From Deltaproteobacteria bacterium (GTDB taxonomy: Bacteria > Desulfobacterota > Anaeroferrophillalia > Anaeroferrophillales > Anaeroferrophillaceae), in contig JAFDMG010000003.1 of assembly GCA_019306045.1 (NCBI GenBank), forward strand, positions 1 to 32,298: 32,298 bases of DNA, given 5' to 3'. The position numbers were made by a program, and so were the translations under genes. Position 1 is the stretch's first letter, and the number at the start of each line of letters is the position of its first letter. The notes below the pieces were generated by a model that was not told the origin of the DNA, ran no database searches, and saw only the letters and a list, made by a program, of their open reading frames with translations. Below, piece by piece: positions 10,350 to 19,378 of the stretch.

Positions 10350-11981
10350 ATGAAAATCAAAAACAAACTGCTGTTTGCCAATCTGATAATCTTTTCCGTT
10401 GCCCTGGTCATGTTTCTGGCTACCGTCTATGTCAGCGGCAAGCAGAAGGATGACGGGGTGGTTATCAATCTGGCCGGCCGACAGCGGATGCTGACCCAGA
10501 AGATGACCAAGGAAGTCATGATTGCCATGCGGGAGCGGGACGGTGGCGGGAAGGCCGGCAAGGATCAGCTGCAGAAAACCATGCGGGTTTTCGACCTGAC
10601 CCTGAACTGCCTGCTCAAGGGCGGACCGGCGCCGTTGACCCTCGACCCGGACGGCAGCCGGCGCACCATCCCGCCCGCTGACGGCCAGGTGGCCGGCCAG
10701 CTGCAGCAGGTGAAAAGCCAGTGGGCCGCCTTCCGGGAAAATATCAACAAACTGCTCGTCGATGGTGACGACGCGGCCCTGGCCTACATCCTCGACCACA
10801 ACGTGCCGCTGCTCAAAGCGATGAACAAGGCGGTCGGCATGATGCAGCAGGAAGCGGAGGGCAAGGTCAGACTGTTGTTCATCACCCAGGTTGTCTGTCT
10901 GGTGGTCGGCCTGCTGGTGGTGCTGCTGGTGGCCCTGTTGACGAAGACCTACATCATCCGGCCCATCGACCAGGTGGTCGCCTTTGCCGAGGCCATGGCC
11001 TCCGGGGACCTGAGCCGCTCAATCGAGGTCAGACAGCACGATGAAATCGGGGCCCTGGCCCAGGCCTGCAACAAAATGGTGGCCAACCTGAGAAACATGT
11101 TCAGCGATATTGCCGCCAGCGTCAACACGACAGCTTCCTCCTCCAGTGTTCTCAACGACATTGCCGCCCGCCTGGCGGCCGGGTCGGAGGAAACCGCCTC
11201 CCGTTCCAACACCGTGGCCGCGGCGGCGGAGGAGATGAACGCCAACATGAATTCCGTGGCCGCGGCCATGGAAGAGGCCTCCACCAACGTGGCCACGGTT
11301 ACCGCCGGGGCGTCGGAGATGGGGGATACCATTGCCGAAATTGCCAAGAACACCGACAAGGCCCGGGAAATCACCAACCGGGCCGTGACCCAGGGCCGCA
11401 GCGCCGCCGCCAGGATCAACGAACTGGGGCACGCCGCCCAGGAGATCGGCAAGGTTACCGAAACCATTGAAGAGATTTCCGAGCAGACCAACCTGCTGGC
11501 GCTCAACGCCACCATCGAGGCGGCCCGGGCCGGGGAAGCGGGCAAGGGTTTTGCCGTGGTGGCCAACGAGATCAAGGAGCTGGCCCAGCAGACGGCGTCA
11601 GCCACCGGCGAGATTGCCGCCCGCATCGGGGAGATCCAGGATTCAACCAGCAATGCCGTGGGCGAGATCGAGGAAACCACCCGGGTCATCGACGACGTGG
11701 ACGAAATTGTCGCCTCCATTGCCGAAGCGGTGGAGCAGCAGGCGGCGACCACCAGGGAAATCGTGGAAAATATCAGCCAGGCTTCCCAGGGAATTGCCGA
11801 GGTCAACGAAAACATCGCCCAGACTTCCGGGGTTGCCGGCGATATCGCTTCCGACATCGCCAAGGTCAGCGAGACCGCCAGTGAGAGCAGCAATGCCAGC
11901 GCCATGGTGCAGCAGAATTCCCAGGAATTGAGCCAGCTGGCCAGCAAACTGCAGGAGCAGATAGGGCAGTTTACCCTGTGA
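10350..11981 (+). CDS. Methyl-accepting chemotaxis protein with PilJ-type N-terminal sensor domain
   Basis: N-terminal VVINLAGRQRMLTQKMTKEVMIAMRE (PilJ-type motif), HAMP, canonical MCP tip [40 protein letters not shown]. Confidence 0.92.
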   Translation: MKIKNKLLFANLIIFSVALVMFLATVYVSGKQKDDGVVINLAGRQRMLTQKMTKEVMIAMRERDGGGKAGKDQLQKTMRVFDLTLNCLLKGGPAPLTLDPDGSRRTIPPADGQVAGQLQQVKSQWAAFRENINKLLVDGDDAALAYILDHNVPLLKAMNKAVGMMQQEAEGKVRLLFITQVVCLVVGLLVVLLVALLTKTYIIRPIDQVVAFAEAMASGDLSRSIEVRQHDEIGALAQACNKMVANLRNMFSDIAASVNTTASSSSVLNDIAARLAAGSEETASRSNTVAAAAEEMNANMNSVAAAMEEASTNVATVTAGASEMGDTIAEIAKNTDKAREITNRAVTQGRSAAARINELGHAAQEIGKVTETIEEISEQTNLLALNATIEAARAGEAGKGFAVVANEIKELAQQTASATGEIAARIGEIQDSTSNAVGEIEETTRVIDDVDEIVASIAEAVEQQAATTREIVENISQASQGIAEVNENIAQTSGVAGDIASDIAKVSETASESSNASAMVQQNSQELSQLASKLQEQIGQFTL

Positions 11982-12048
11982 TTTTCGCTGCCCGGGGGCC
12001 GAGGCGACCGTGATCGCCCGGTGGCCCGGCGGTGTGGATGGAGGTTTT

Positions 12049-13152
12049 ATGAATATCAGGGTCCTGGTGGTTGACGATACGATCATGTATCGGAAAATAG
12101 TCAGCGACATTCTCAAGGGCCTGCCCGGGGTGGAGGTGGTTGGCACCGCCAACAACGGCAAGATCGCCCTTTCCCGCATCAAGTCGCTGAAGCCGGATCT
12201 TATCACCCTGGACGTGGAAATGCCGGTGATGAACGGCCTGGAAACCCTGGTGGCCATTCAGCAGCAGGGGTTCGAGGTTGAATGCCTGATGCTCAGTTCG
12301 GTAACCGAGCGCGGCAGCGAAGTGACCATGAAGGCCCTTGAGCTGGGGGCTTTTGATTTTATTCTCAAGCCGGACAAGGACAGTCCCGAGGAAAACTATC
12401 GCTACATCGAGGAGGAGCTGAGCCGGCGCCTGAAAGTTTTCGTCCAGCAGCGGCAGCTTCGCCGGCTGCTGCGCCACCGGAAGACCCGGAAGCCGGCGGC
12501 CGTCACCACCCGGCAGCGGCCCGAAGAGGCCCGCCAGGTGCTGCAGCGCAGCAAGGCGGCCGGGGCGCGGAAGGAAAAATCCGCCGTGGTGGCCATCGGC
12601 ATCTCCACCGGGGGGCCGAATGCCCTCACGGCCATGCTGCCGCGGCTGCCGGCCGACCTCGGGGTGCCGGTGCTCATCGTCCAGCACATGCCGCCGGTGT
12701 TTACCCGCTCCCTGGCGGCCAGCCTGGACAAAAAATGTTCCCTGGCGGTCAAAGAGGCGGTGAACGGCGAGGTGGTGCAGCACAATACCGTCTACATCGC
12801 CCCGGGCGGCAGCCAGATGAAGATCGCCAGCGGCGCGGATCTGCACCACAAGATCATTCGCATTACCGATGACCCGCCGGAAAACAACTGCAAGCCGTCG
12901 GTGGATTATCTTTTCCGCTCCGTGGCCCGGGAGTACGGTTCCAAGGCCACCGGGGTGATCATGACCGGCATGGGGGCCGACGGCAAGCTGGGGCTGCAGG
13001 TGATGAAGAGCGCCGGGGCGGTCAGCGTGGCCCAGGATGCCGATACCTGCGTGGTCTACGGCATGCCCAAGGCGGTGGCCGAGGCCGGCCTGGTGGACGT
13101 GGTGGCGTCTCTGGACAGGATCGCCGCGGAAATTGTCAAGACGGTGCAATAA
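12049..13152 (+). CDS. cheB: Chemotaxis response regulator protein-glutamate methylesterase CheB
   Basis: REC (RVLVVDDTIMYRKIVSDIL...DLITLDVEMPVMNGLETL) plus methylesterase (AIGISTGGPNALTAMLPRLPADLGVPVLIVQHMPPVFTRSLA...GVIMTGMGADGKLGL). Start ATG 12049 with GGAGG upstream. Confidence 0.95.
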   Translation: MNIRVLVVDDTIMYRKIVSDILKGLPGVEVVGTANNGKIALSRIKSLKPDLITLDVEMPVMNGLETLVAIQQQGFEVECLMLSSVTERGSEVTMKALELGAFDFILKPDKDSPEENYRYIEEELSRRLKVFVQQRQLRRLLRHRKTRKPAAVTTRQRPEEARQVLQRSKAAGARKEKSAVVAIGISTGGPNALTAMLPRLPADLGVPVLIVQHMPPVFTRSLAASLDKKCSLAVKEAVNGEVVQHNTVYIAPGGSQMKIASGADLHHKIIRITDDPPENNCKPSVDYLFRSVAREYGSKATGVIMTGMGADGKLGLQVMKSAGAVSVAQDADTCVVYGMPKAVAEAGLVDVVASLDRIAAEIVKTVQ

Positions 13153-14453
13153 TGGCGGCGATTACTCCGGCCGAGTTCAAGCTGCTGGCGGATTACATCT
13201 ACCAGATTTCCGGCATCTACCTGGAGGCGGAAAAAAAATACCTGCTGGAGACCCGCCTGGGTCCCCTGCTGGCCGCCTACCAGTGTGCCTCTTACCGGGA
13301 GCTGTACGACCTGGCGCAGCGGGACGGCGGCGACCGAAGCCTGAAAAAAGAGATTATCAATGCCATTTCCACCAACGAAACCCTTTTTTTTCGCGACCAG
13401 AAGCCTTTTGAACTCCTGAAACACAAGATAATTCCCGACTTGATCGACCGCCGCCGGCCAGGGAGTGGGGGGCGGACGAAAATCCGCATCTGGAGTGCCG
13501 CCTGCTCCACCGGGCAGGAGGTCTACAGCATCATTATTTCCCTCTTCGAGGTTCTGGGCAGCCTGAACGAATATGATTTTTACATTTTGGGGACCGACAT
13601 TGCCGACGAGGCGATCGGCAAGGCCAGCTACGGCAGTTACAGCAAGTTCGAAATCGAGCGCGGCCTGCCCAAAAAGGTCCTGCAGCGCTATTTCCAGCCG
13701 GTTGCCAATGGCTGGCGCATCAAGGATGAAATCCGTTCCCTGGCGGTGTTCAAAAAATTCAATCTCATGGAGCCTTACACCCACCTGGGGACGTTCGACA
13801 TCATCTTCTGCCGCAACGTGGCCATTTATTTTGCCGATCAGGACAAGCGGCGGCTGTTCCAGAAGCTGGCCCGGACCCTGGCTCCGGACGGCTATCTGAT
13901 CATCGGCGGTTCGGAATCCCTTACCGGTATTGCGCCCCAGTTTGTCGCCCGGCATTACCTGCAGGGTATTTTTTACCAGCTCCAGGGAGCGGCTGACCCT
14001 CCCGCGGCCGGGGACCGGAAACGGCCGGCAGCCGCCGGGGCGGCCGCCGGGCCCTCCCGCCGCCGGCCGCCGGCAAAACCTTCCTCAACCGCCGGCAAGG
14101 CCGGAAAGCGGCGGCCGACGGCAGCCGACCGGCCCCCGCCGCCGTCTCCGCCGGCCGCCCGGCCGGAAAACGATTCCCCGCCGGCCGGTTCGGAGGCCGG
14201 GCGGTGTGAACCGTCTTCACCGCCGGCGACCGCCGGCGGTGAAGAAGCCGGTGGCTTTCTGGCCCGGCTGGATCGGACGCCGCCGGGGAGCACCCCGCTG
14301 CTGGCGGAGCTGCAGGGCGGCCGCCAGCCGGCAACGCCCCTGGTGCTGGGGGCGCAGGGCGGCCGCCAGCCTGGCCCCTCCCTGCTGGCGGAACTGGCCC
14401 GGCGGGCCGATGAAACGGCCGCTGCCGGTGACGAGCCGGAGCCGGACTCCTGA
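13152..14453 (+). CDS. cheR: Chemotaxis protein methyltransferase CheR with extended Pro/Ala/Gly-rich C-terminus
   Basis: NAISTNETLFFRDQKPFELLKHKIIPDLI, IWSAACSTGQEVYSIII, FDIIFCRNVAIYF; start overlaps the cheB stop by one base (taATG). Residues after ~13985 are low complexity. Confidence 0.94.
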   Translation: MAAITPAEFKLLADYIYQISGIYLEAEKKYLLETRLGPLLAAYQCASYRELYDLAQRDGGDRSLKKEIINAISTNETLFFRDQKPFELLKHKIIPDLIDRRRPGSGGRTKIRIWSAACSTGQEVYSIIISLFEVLGSLNEYDFYILGTDIADEAIGKASYGSYSKFEIERGLPKKVLQRYFQPVANGWRIKDEIRSLAVFKKFNLMEPYTHLGTFDIIFCRNVAIYFADQDKRRLFQKLARTLAPDGYLIIGGSESLTGIAPQFVARHYLQGIFYQLQGAADPPAAGDRKRPAAAGAAAGPSRRRPPAKPSSTAGKAGKRRPTAADRPPPPSPPAARPENDSPPAGSEAGRCEPSSPPATAGGEEAGGFLARLDRTPPGSTPLLAELQGGRQPATPLVLGAQGGRQPGPSLLAELARRADETAAAGDEPEPDS

Positions 14454-14471
14454 CGGCGGCTGCCGGCGAAC

Positions 14472-14499
14472 TTGACAAAGATGGTAAATCAGCTAGTAT
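14472..14499 (+). promoter_or_regulatory. Candidate sigma70-type promoter upstream of the hybrid histidine kinase
   Basis: TTGACA (14472-14477), 16-nt spacer, TAGTAT (14494-14499) in the AT-richer gap between cheR and the kinase. Confidence 0.45.
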
Positions 14500-14601
14500 T
14501 GGTAAAAATACCGTCTCACCGGCTATAGCTGTCCTGCCGTGATCCCGAAGCCGCCGCCGGCGCGCTTTTCCCTGGCCCTCAACCCGAACCCGGGGCATTA
14601 G

Positions 14602-17037
14602 GTGAAAAACAAGTTCCGCTTTCTGCTGATCATCCTGCTTCTGGGCCTGCCCTGGCCGTCCTGGGCCCGGACGGTCCGGGTCGGCGTCTATGAGAACAAG
14701 CCCCTGGTTTTCCGCGACCGGCAGGATGGCCGTTACCAGGGGATGTGCATCGATGTCCTGGAAGAGGTCGCCCGCCGGGAGGGGTGGCAGCTGCGCTACG
14801 AGGCCGGCACCTGGAGCCGGTGCCTGGAACGCCTGGAGAATGGCGCCATCGACCTGCTGGTGGCCATCGCCTGGTCGGCGGCCCGGGAGAAAAAATTCGC
14901 CTTTTCCCGGGAGCCCTTGTTCATCAACTGGGGTACCATCTATGTCCCCCGCAACTCCCCGATAAAATCCATCGTCGACCTCAAGGGCCGCAGCGTCGCC
15001 GTGCTGCAGAACGATATTCACCGGGCGGTGCTGGCCGACCTCCTGCTTCGCTTTCGCCTCACCTGCCGCCTGGTCGACGTGGACGGTTACGACCAGGTTT
15101 TCCGGCTGCTGGAAAACGGCACCGTCGATGCCGGTCTGGTCAACCGCCTCTACGGCAGCGTCAACGACCGGAAGTACGCTGTCGAGCGCACGGCGATGAT
15201 TCTCAATCCCGTCAATGTCTGCTATGCCGCGCCCCGGGGACAGACGGCGCTGCTGGCGGCCATCGACCGCCACCTGACGGCCATGAAAGCCGACGAGGGC
15301 TCCCTCTACTACCGTTCCCAGAGCCACTGGCTGGCCGGCATCCCGCGGACGGAGCCAATGCCTGCCTGGGCCGTCTGGCTGTTGGGCGTCGTGGCGGCCA
15401 TGACGGTCATCCTGCTGGTTTTCAACCTGCTGTTGAAGCGGCAGGTGAAGGAAAGAACGGCCGCCCTGCAGGAAACCTGCAAGAAGCTGGCCGCCAGTGA
15501 GAACCGCCTGGAACTGGTGCTCAAGGGTGCCGATCTGGGAATCTGGGACTGGGATCTGCAAAGCGGCAGCATCGTCTCCAATGAACGCTGGGCGACCATT
15601 CTGGGCTATGACGCCCGCGACGTCAATCACAGCCTGGCCGAGTGGGAGAGCCTGGTGCATGCCGACGACCTGCCGGCGGTGCGCCGGGCGATCCAGGACC
15701 ACCTGGAAGGCCGGCGGGAGCATTACGAGGCCGAGTACCGCATGCGCTCCAAAGACGGCAGCTGGATCTGGCTGCTGGACCGCGGCCGGGTGGTGGAACG
15801 GGATGCCGAGGGCCGGCCGGCCCGCATGGCCGGCACCCATCTGGACATTACCCTGCGCAAGCGGGCCGCCGAGGAGCGGGAGCGTTTTGCCGCCCAGATG
15901 CAGCATACCCAGAAGCTGGAAAGCCTGGGCATCCTGGCCGGCGGCATCGCCCATGATTTCAACAACATCCTTACCGTTATCCTCGGCAATGTTGACCTGG
16001 CCCGCCGGGAGCTGGCGCCGGCATCCACGGCCCTGCCCCGGCTGACGGCCATCAGGCAGGCCACCCGGCGGGCGGCGGACCTGGCCCGGCAGATGCTGGC
16101 CTATTCCGGCAAAGGCCGCTTTGAGGTCCTCGATGTCGACCTCAACGAGTTGATCCGGGAAATGGGGCATCTGCTGCAGGTTTCCATCTCGAAAAAAATC
16201 GAGTTGCGCTACCGGCTGGCGGCGCAGCTGCCGGCCGTAGTGGCCGACCCTTCCCAGATCCGCCAGGTGGTGATGAACCTGATCACCAACGCTTCCGAAG
16301 CCATCGGCGACCGGAACGGGATCATTACCCTGACCACCGGGGTGCGCTATTGTGACCGGGATTACCTGCGGGGTACTTTCCTGGATGAACAGCAGCCGGC
16401 GGGCGAGTATGTTTTCCTGGAAGCCGAGGACAACGGCTGCGGTATGGACCGGGAAACCAGGGAGAGGATTTTCGATCCCTTTTTCACCACCAAGATGACC
16501 GGCCGGGGTCTGGGAATGGCGGCGGTGCTGGGCATTGTCCGGGGGCACCGGGGCGCCATCAGGGTCTACAGCGAGGTTGGCCGGGGCACCAGCATCAAGA
16601 TCTTCCTGCCGGCGGCGCCCCGCCAGCCCGACGTCCCGGCCACCCCGTCGTCGGCGGCCGGCCGCTGGCGCGGCCAAGGTACGGTGCTGCTGGTGGACGA
16701 CGAGGAGAGCATTCGCTTTCTGGGACAGGAGATGTTGCAGCTGCTGGGTTTCGAGGTCCTGTCGGCCGCGGACGGCCGTCAGGCGGTGGAGCTCTATCGC
16801 CGGGCCGGCCGGGACATCGTCTGCGTCATCCTTGACCTGACCATGCCCAACATGGGCGGCGAAGAGGCCTTTCACTTCCTGCGGGAGATGGACGAGCAGG
16901 TAAAGGTGGTGATCGCCAGCGGCTACAGCGAGAGCGGCATCCGGGACCAGTTCATCGGCAGGGGACTGGCCGGGGTCATCCAGAAGCCCTACCTGCTGGA
17001 TGACCTGAGGACGGTCCTCCAGCAGATTCTCGGTTGA
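14602..17037 (+). CDS. Hybrid sensor histidine kinase: signal peptide, periplasmic solute-binding (SBP_bac_3-like) sensor, TM, PAS, HisKA/HATPase, REC
   Basis: VRVGVYENKPLVFRDRQDGRYQGMCIDVLEEVARREGWQLRY (SBP3); GILAGGIAHDFNNILTVILGNVDLARREL (H-box); ATPase DNGCGMDRETRERIFDPFFTTKMTGRGLGMAAVLGIV; REC VLLVDDEESIRFLGQEML...VILDLTMPNMGG. GTG start. Confidence 0.92.
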   Translation: MKNKFRFLLIILLLGLPWPSWARTVRVGVYENKPLVFRDRQDGRYQGMCIDVLEEVARREGWQLRYEAGTWSRCLERLENGAIDLLVAIAWSAAREKKFAFSREPLFINWGTIYVPRNSPIKSIVDLKGRSVAVLQNDIHRAVLADLLLRFRLTCRLVDVDGYDQVFRLLENGTVDAGLVNRLYGSVNDRKYAVERTAMILNPVNVCYAAPRGQTALLAAIDRHLTAMKADEGSLYYRSQSHWLAGIPRTEPMPAWAVWLLGVVAAMTVILLVFNLLLKRQVKERTAALQETCKKLAASENRLELVLKGADLGIWDWDLQSGSIVSNERWATILGYDARDVNHSLAEWESLVHADDLPAVRRAIQDHLEGRREHYEAEYRMRSKDGSWIWLLDRGRVVERDAEGRPARMAGTHLDITLRKRAAEERERFAAQMQHTQKLESLGILAGGIAHDFNNILTVILGNVDLARRELAPASTALPRLTAIRQATRRAADLARQMLAYSGKGRFEVLDVDLNELIREMGHLLQVSISKKIELRYRLAAQLPAVVADPSQIRQVVMNLITNASEAIGDRNGIITLTTGVRYCDRDYLRGTFLDEQQPAGEYVFLEAEDNGCGMDRETRERIFDPFFTTKMTGRGLGMAAVLGIVRGHRGAIRVYSEVGRGTSIKIFLPAAPRQPDVPATPSSAAGRWRGQGTVLLVDDEESIRFLGQEMLQLLGFEVLSAADGRQAVELYRRAGRDIVCVILDLTMPNMGGEEAFHFLREMDEQVKVVIASGYSESGIRDQFIGRGLAGVIQKPYLLDDLRTVLQQILG

Positions 17038-17045
17038 GCCTCTTC

Positions 17046-17089
17046 ATTTTTTCCGCAAAGCCCGCGGTTTGCCCGCGGGCCCCGGAAAA
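17046..17089. terminator. Bidirectional intrinsic terminator between convergent genes
   Basis: tttttccgcaaaGCCCGCGGtttgcCCGCGGGCcccggaaaaa: 8-bp GC stem flanked by a T-run on one side and an A-run on the other, between stops of 14602..17037 (+) and 17096..17911 (-). Confidence 0.8.
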
Positions 17090-17095
17090 AGCCGC

Positions 17096-17911
17096 TTACT
17101 TTTTTTCCTGCTGGTAGAGGTGGACGTCCTGCTGCGGGTAGGGGATGCTGATTCCTTCCTGGTCGAAGCGCAGTTTGATGGCTTCCGTGGTGTCGAAAAA
17201 CACATCCCAGTAATCTTCACTCCTGGCCCAGACCCGGACAGTGTAGTTGACGCTGCTGTCCCCCAGTTCCGCCACCGCAATGGTCGGCGCGGGATCTTGA
17301 AGAATCCGGCTGTCCGCGCTGATCAGGTCGGTAAGCACCTGGCGGACCTTTTTGAGGTCATCCTCGTAGCTGACGCCGACGCTGATGTCGACCCGCCGCT
17401 GCGGCATGGCGGAGTAGTTGGTGATCGTGCCGCCCATGATCGCCGAGTTGGGGATGATGATCACCTTGTTGTCAGGCGTTTTCAGGATGGTGGTGAAGAT
17501 GCTGATCTCTTCCACCGCCCCGGTGACCCCGCCGGCCTCGACAAAATCACCGGCTTTGAAAGGCCGGAAAATGATCAGCAGGAAGCCGGCGGCGAAATTG
17601 GACAGGGAACCCTGGAGGGCCAGGCCGATGGCCAGGCCGGCGGCGCCGAGAACGGCCACGAAAGAGGTGGTCTGGACCCCGAGCTTGGAGATGGCCGCGA
17701 TGATGACGAAAACCACGATCGCGGCGTAAACCAGGTTGCAGGTGAAGGAAACGATGGTCGGCTCCACCTTTTTCTTGGTCATGATCTTTTCCGTCAGGTG
17801 CCGGACCGCCTTGGCCGCCCAGCGGCCGATGATGAAAATTGCCAGGGCGGCAATCAGGTTCAAACCGTAGACGGTCAGCAGCTCCTGGAGCCTGGGCATG
17901 ATGTTTTCCAT
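17096..17911 (-). CDS. mscS: Small-conductance mechanosensitive channel (MscS family)
   Basis: LNLIAALAIFIIGRWAAKAVRHL...AVLGAAGLAIGLALQGSLSNFAAGFLLIIFRPFKAGDFVEAGGVTGAVEEISIFTTIL is the canonical MscS TM3/beta domain. Confidence 0.93.
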   Translation of the reverse strand: MENIMPRLQELLTVYGLNLIAALAIFIIGRWAAKAVRHLTEKIMTKKKVEPTIVSFTCNLVYAAIVVFVIIAAISKLGVQTTSFVAVLGAAGLAIGLALQGSLSNFAAGFLLIIFRPFKAGDFVEAGGVTGAVEEISIFTTILKTPDNKVIIIPNSAIMGGTITNYSAMPQRRVDISVGVSYEDDLKKVRQVLTDLISADSRILQDPAPTIAVAELGDSSVNYTVRVWARSEDYWDVFFDTTEAIKLRFDQEGISIPYPQQDVHLYQQEKK

Positions 17912-17987
17912 CGTTTCTTGACCTCCGTTCTTGGGGTTGCGGGGCGCCAGGCAACGGCCGGCGGCCCGGGAATGAGCGCTTCTCCGT

Positions 17988-18563
17988 TCAGAATTTCACT
18001 TTGGGCACCGCTTTTTCCCCGGTGGGCACCTCGTAATACTTGGCTTCATGCACCCCGGCCAGGCGGCTGAAGAAGCGGCCGAAGAACGTCCTGGTATAGG
18101 TGTTCAGCTGCCGGACGGCGTCGTTGTAGCGTTTCCGCTCCACCGCGATCCGGTTTTCCGTGCCCTCCAGGCTGTCCTGCAGCTTGAGAAAGGATTCGTT
18201 GGCCTTCAGCTGCGGGTACTGTTCCTGCAGCATCAGCAGCCGGGAAAGCACTCCCTCCAACTGGTTGGCGGCCGCCACCTTGTTCTCCACCCCCTGGGCC
18301 TGGAAATATTTTGTCCGCGCGGCGGCAATGTTTTCGAAAAGTTCCTTTTCGTGGCTGGCGTAGCCCTTGACGGTGGCAACCAGGTTGGGGATCAGGTCGT
18401 AGCGCCGTTTCAGCTGGTTTTCCACCTGGGCCCAGCGGTTCTTGACGTTTTCATCCAGGGTGATGGCCCGGTTGTACTCCTTGATCACCCAGCCGAAGGC
18501 CATGAAGCCGATCAGGATGAGGATGCCCAGCATGACGAGAATGGATTTCAGCTGCTTGCTCAT
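17988..18563 (-). CDS. lemA: LemA family protein
   Basis: Internal ATG in ORF 17988..19325; MSKQLKSILVMLGILILIGFMAFGWVIKEYNRAITLDENVKNRWAQVENQLKRRYDLIPNLVATVKGYASHEKELFENIAAAR. Confidence 0.92.
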   Translation of the reverse strand: MSKQLKSILVMLGILILIGFMAFGWVIKEYNRAITLDENVKNRWAQVENQLKRRYDLIPNLVATVKGYASHEKELFENIAAARTKYFQAQGVENKVAAANQLEGVLSRLLMLQEQYPQLKANESFLKLQDSLEGTENRIAVERKRYNDAVRQLNTYTRTFFGRFFSRLAGVHEAKYYEVPTGEKAVPKVKF

Positions 18564-18598
18564 TGCTTTCTCCTGTAAGTGTTGATGTTTGAGGCGTT

Positions 18599-19378
18599 TT
18601 ACCAGCCGCCGGAAGCGCCGCCGCCGCCAAAGCCGCCGCCCCCGCCGCCGCCGAATCCCCCGCCGCCCCCCCAGCCGCCGCGGCCGCCGCCACCGCCGGA
18701 AAAGAGAAGCATCAGCAGGAACAGCCGGGGGTTGCGAATGAAGGCGATCAGCAGCACCAGCAGAAAAATGATCGAGATGATCTTGCCGGCCAGGGATGGC
18801 TGCCTCCGGCCGCCGCGCCCCGTGGGCGGGATTCCGGCCCGGGGCAGGCCGCTGATGGTCACGCCGCTGGCGGCGGCGATCTTGCCGGCCATGGCGGTGA
18901 CGGCGCGGTAAATGCCCTCGCCGTAGCGACCCTGGCGGAAATAAGGCACCAGGTAGCTCCGTCCCAGGGAGCCGACGTAGCTGTCGGGCAGGATGCTTTC
19001 CAGGCCGTAGCCGATCTCGAACCGGTAGCGGCGGTCGCCGGTGGATACCACCAGCAGGGCGCCGTTGTCCTTGCCCTGCTGGCCCAGCCGCCAGAGATCG
19101 TTGGCCACCCGGAGGGAGAATTCCTCCAGCGGCTCCCCTTCCAGGCTCCTGATGGTCAGCACCACCAGCTGGGCGGTGGTTTTTTCCTCCAGTTCCCGCA
19201 GGTAGAGGTTCAGCTTCTGCTCCGTGGCCGGGTCGATGATGGCTGCCAGGTCGACCACGTAGGCCGGCGGCTTGGCCGGCAGTTTGACCTTGGCCCGGGC
19301 CGCGGCCGCCGGCCAGCCGCCGCAAATGACCAGCAGCAATAGCAGCAGGCCGAGGCGCTTGATCTTGCTAGCAGGCAT
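18599..19378 (-). CDS. TPM-domain (YgcG-like) protein with Gly-rich C-terminal tail
   Basis: Signal peptide, YVVDLAAIIDPATEQKLNLYLRELEEKTTAQLVVLTIRSLEGEPLEEFSLRVANDLWRLGQQGKDNGALLVVS, TM, GGGGGRGGWGGGGGFGGGGGGGFGGGG tail; adjacent to lemA as is common. Confidence 0.9.
   Translation of the reverse strand: MPASKIKRLGLLLLLLVICGGWPAAAARAKVKLPAKPPAYVVDLAAIIDPATEQKLNLYLRELEEKTTAQLVVLTIRSLEGEPLEEFSLRVANDLWRLGQQGKDNGALLVVSTGDRRYRFEIGYGLESILPDSYVGSLGRSYLVPYFRQGRYGEGIYRAVTAMAGKIAAASGVTISGLPRAGIPPTGRGGRRQPSLAGKIISIIFLLVLLIAFIRNPRLFLLMLLFSGGGGGRGGWGGGGGFGGGGGGGFGGGGASGGW
18602..18705. repeat. GC-rich low-complexity (CCG)n-like tract encoding a poly-Gly tail
   Basis: ccgccgccgccaaagccgccgcccccgccgccgccgaatcccccgccgccccccc...; translates on the minus strand to the Gly-rich tail. 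Confidence 0.8.

Noticed and set aside
7644-10799. 1051-aa minus-strand ORF spanning the MCP, cheW and start of the next MCP
   Set aside because: Runs antisense across several genes with clear + strand homology; repeats in it mirror the MCP repeats.
13921-16875. 984-aa minus-strand ORF antisense to cheR and the hybrid kinase
   Set aside because: Spans an intergenic gap and two well-supported + strand genes; no domain signature; GC-frame artefact.
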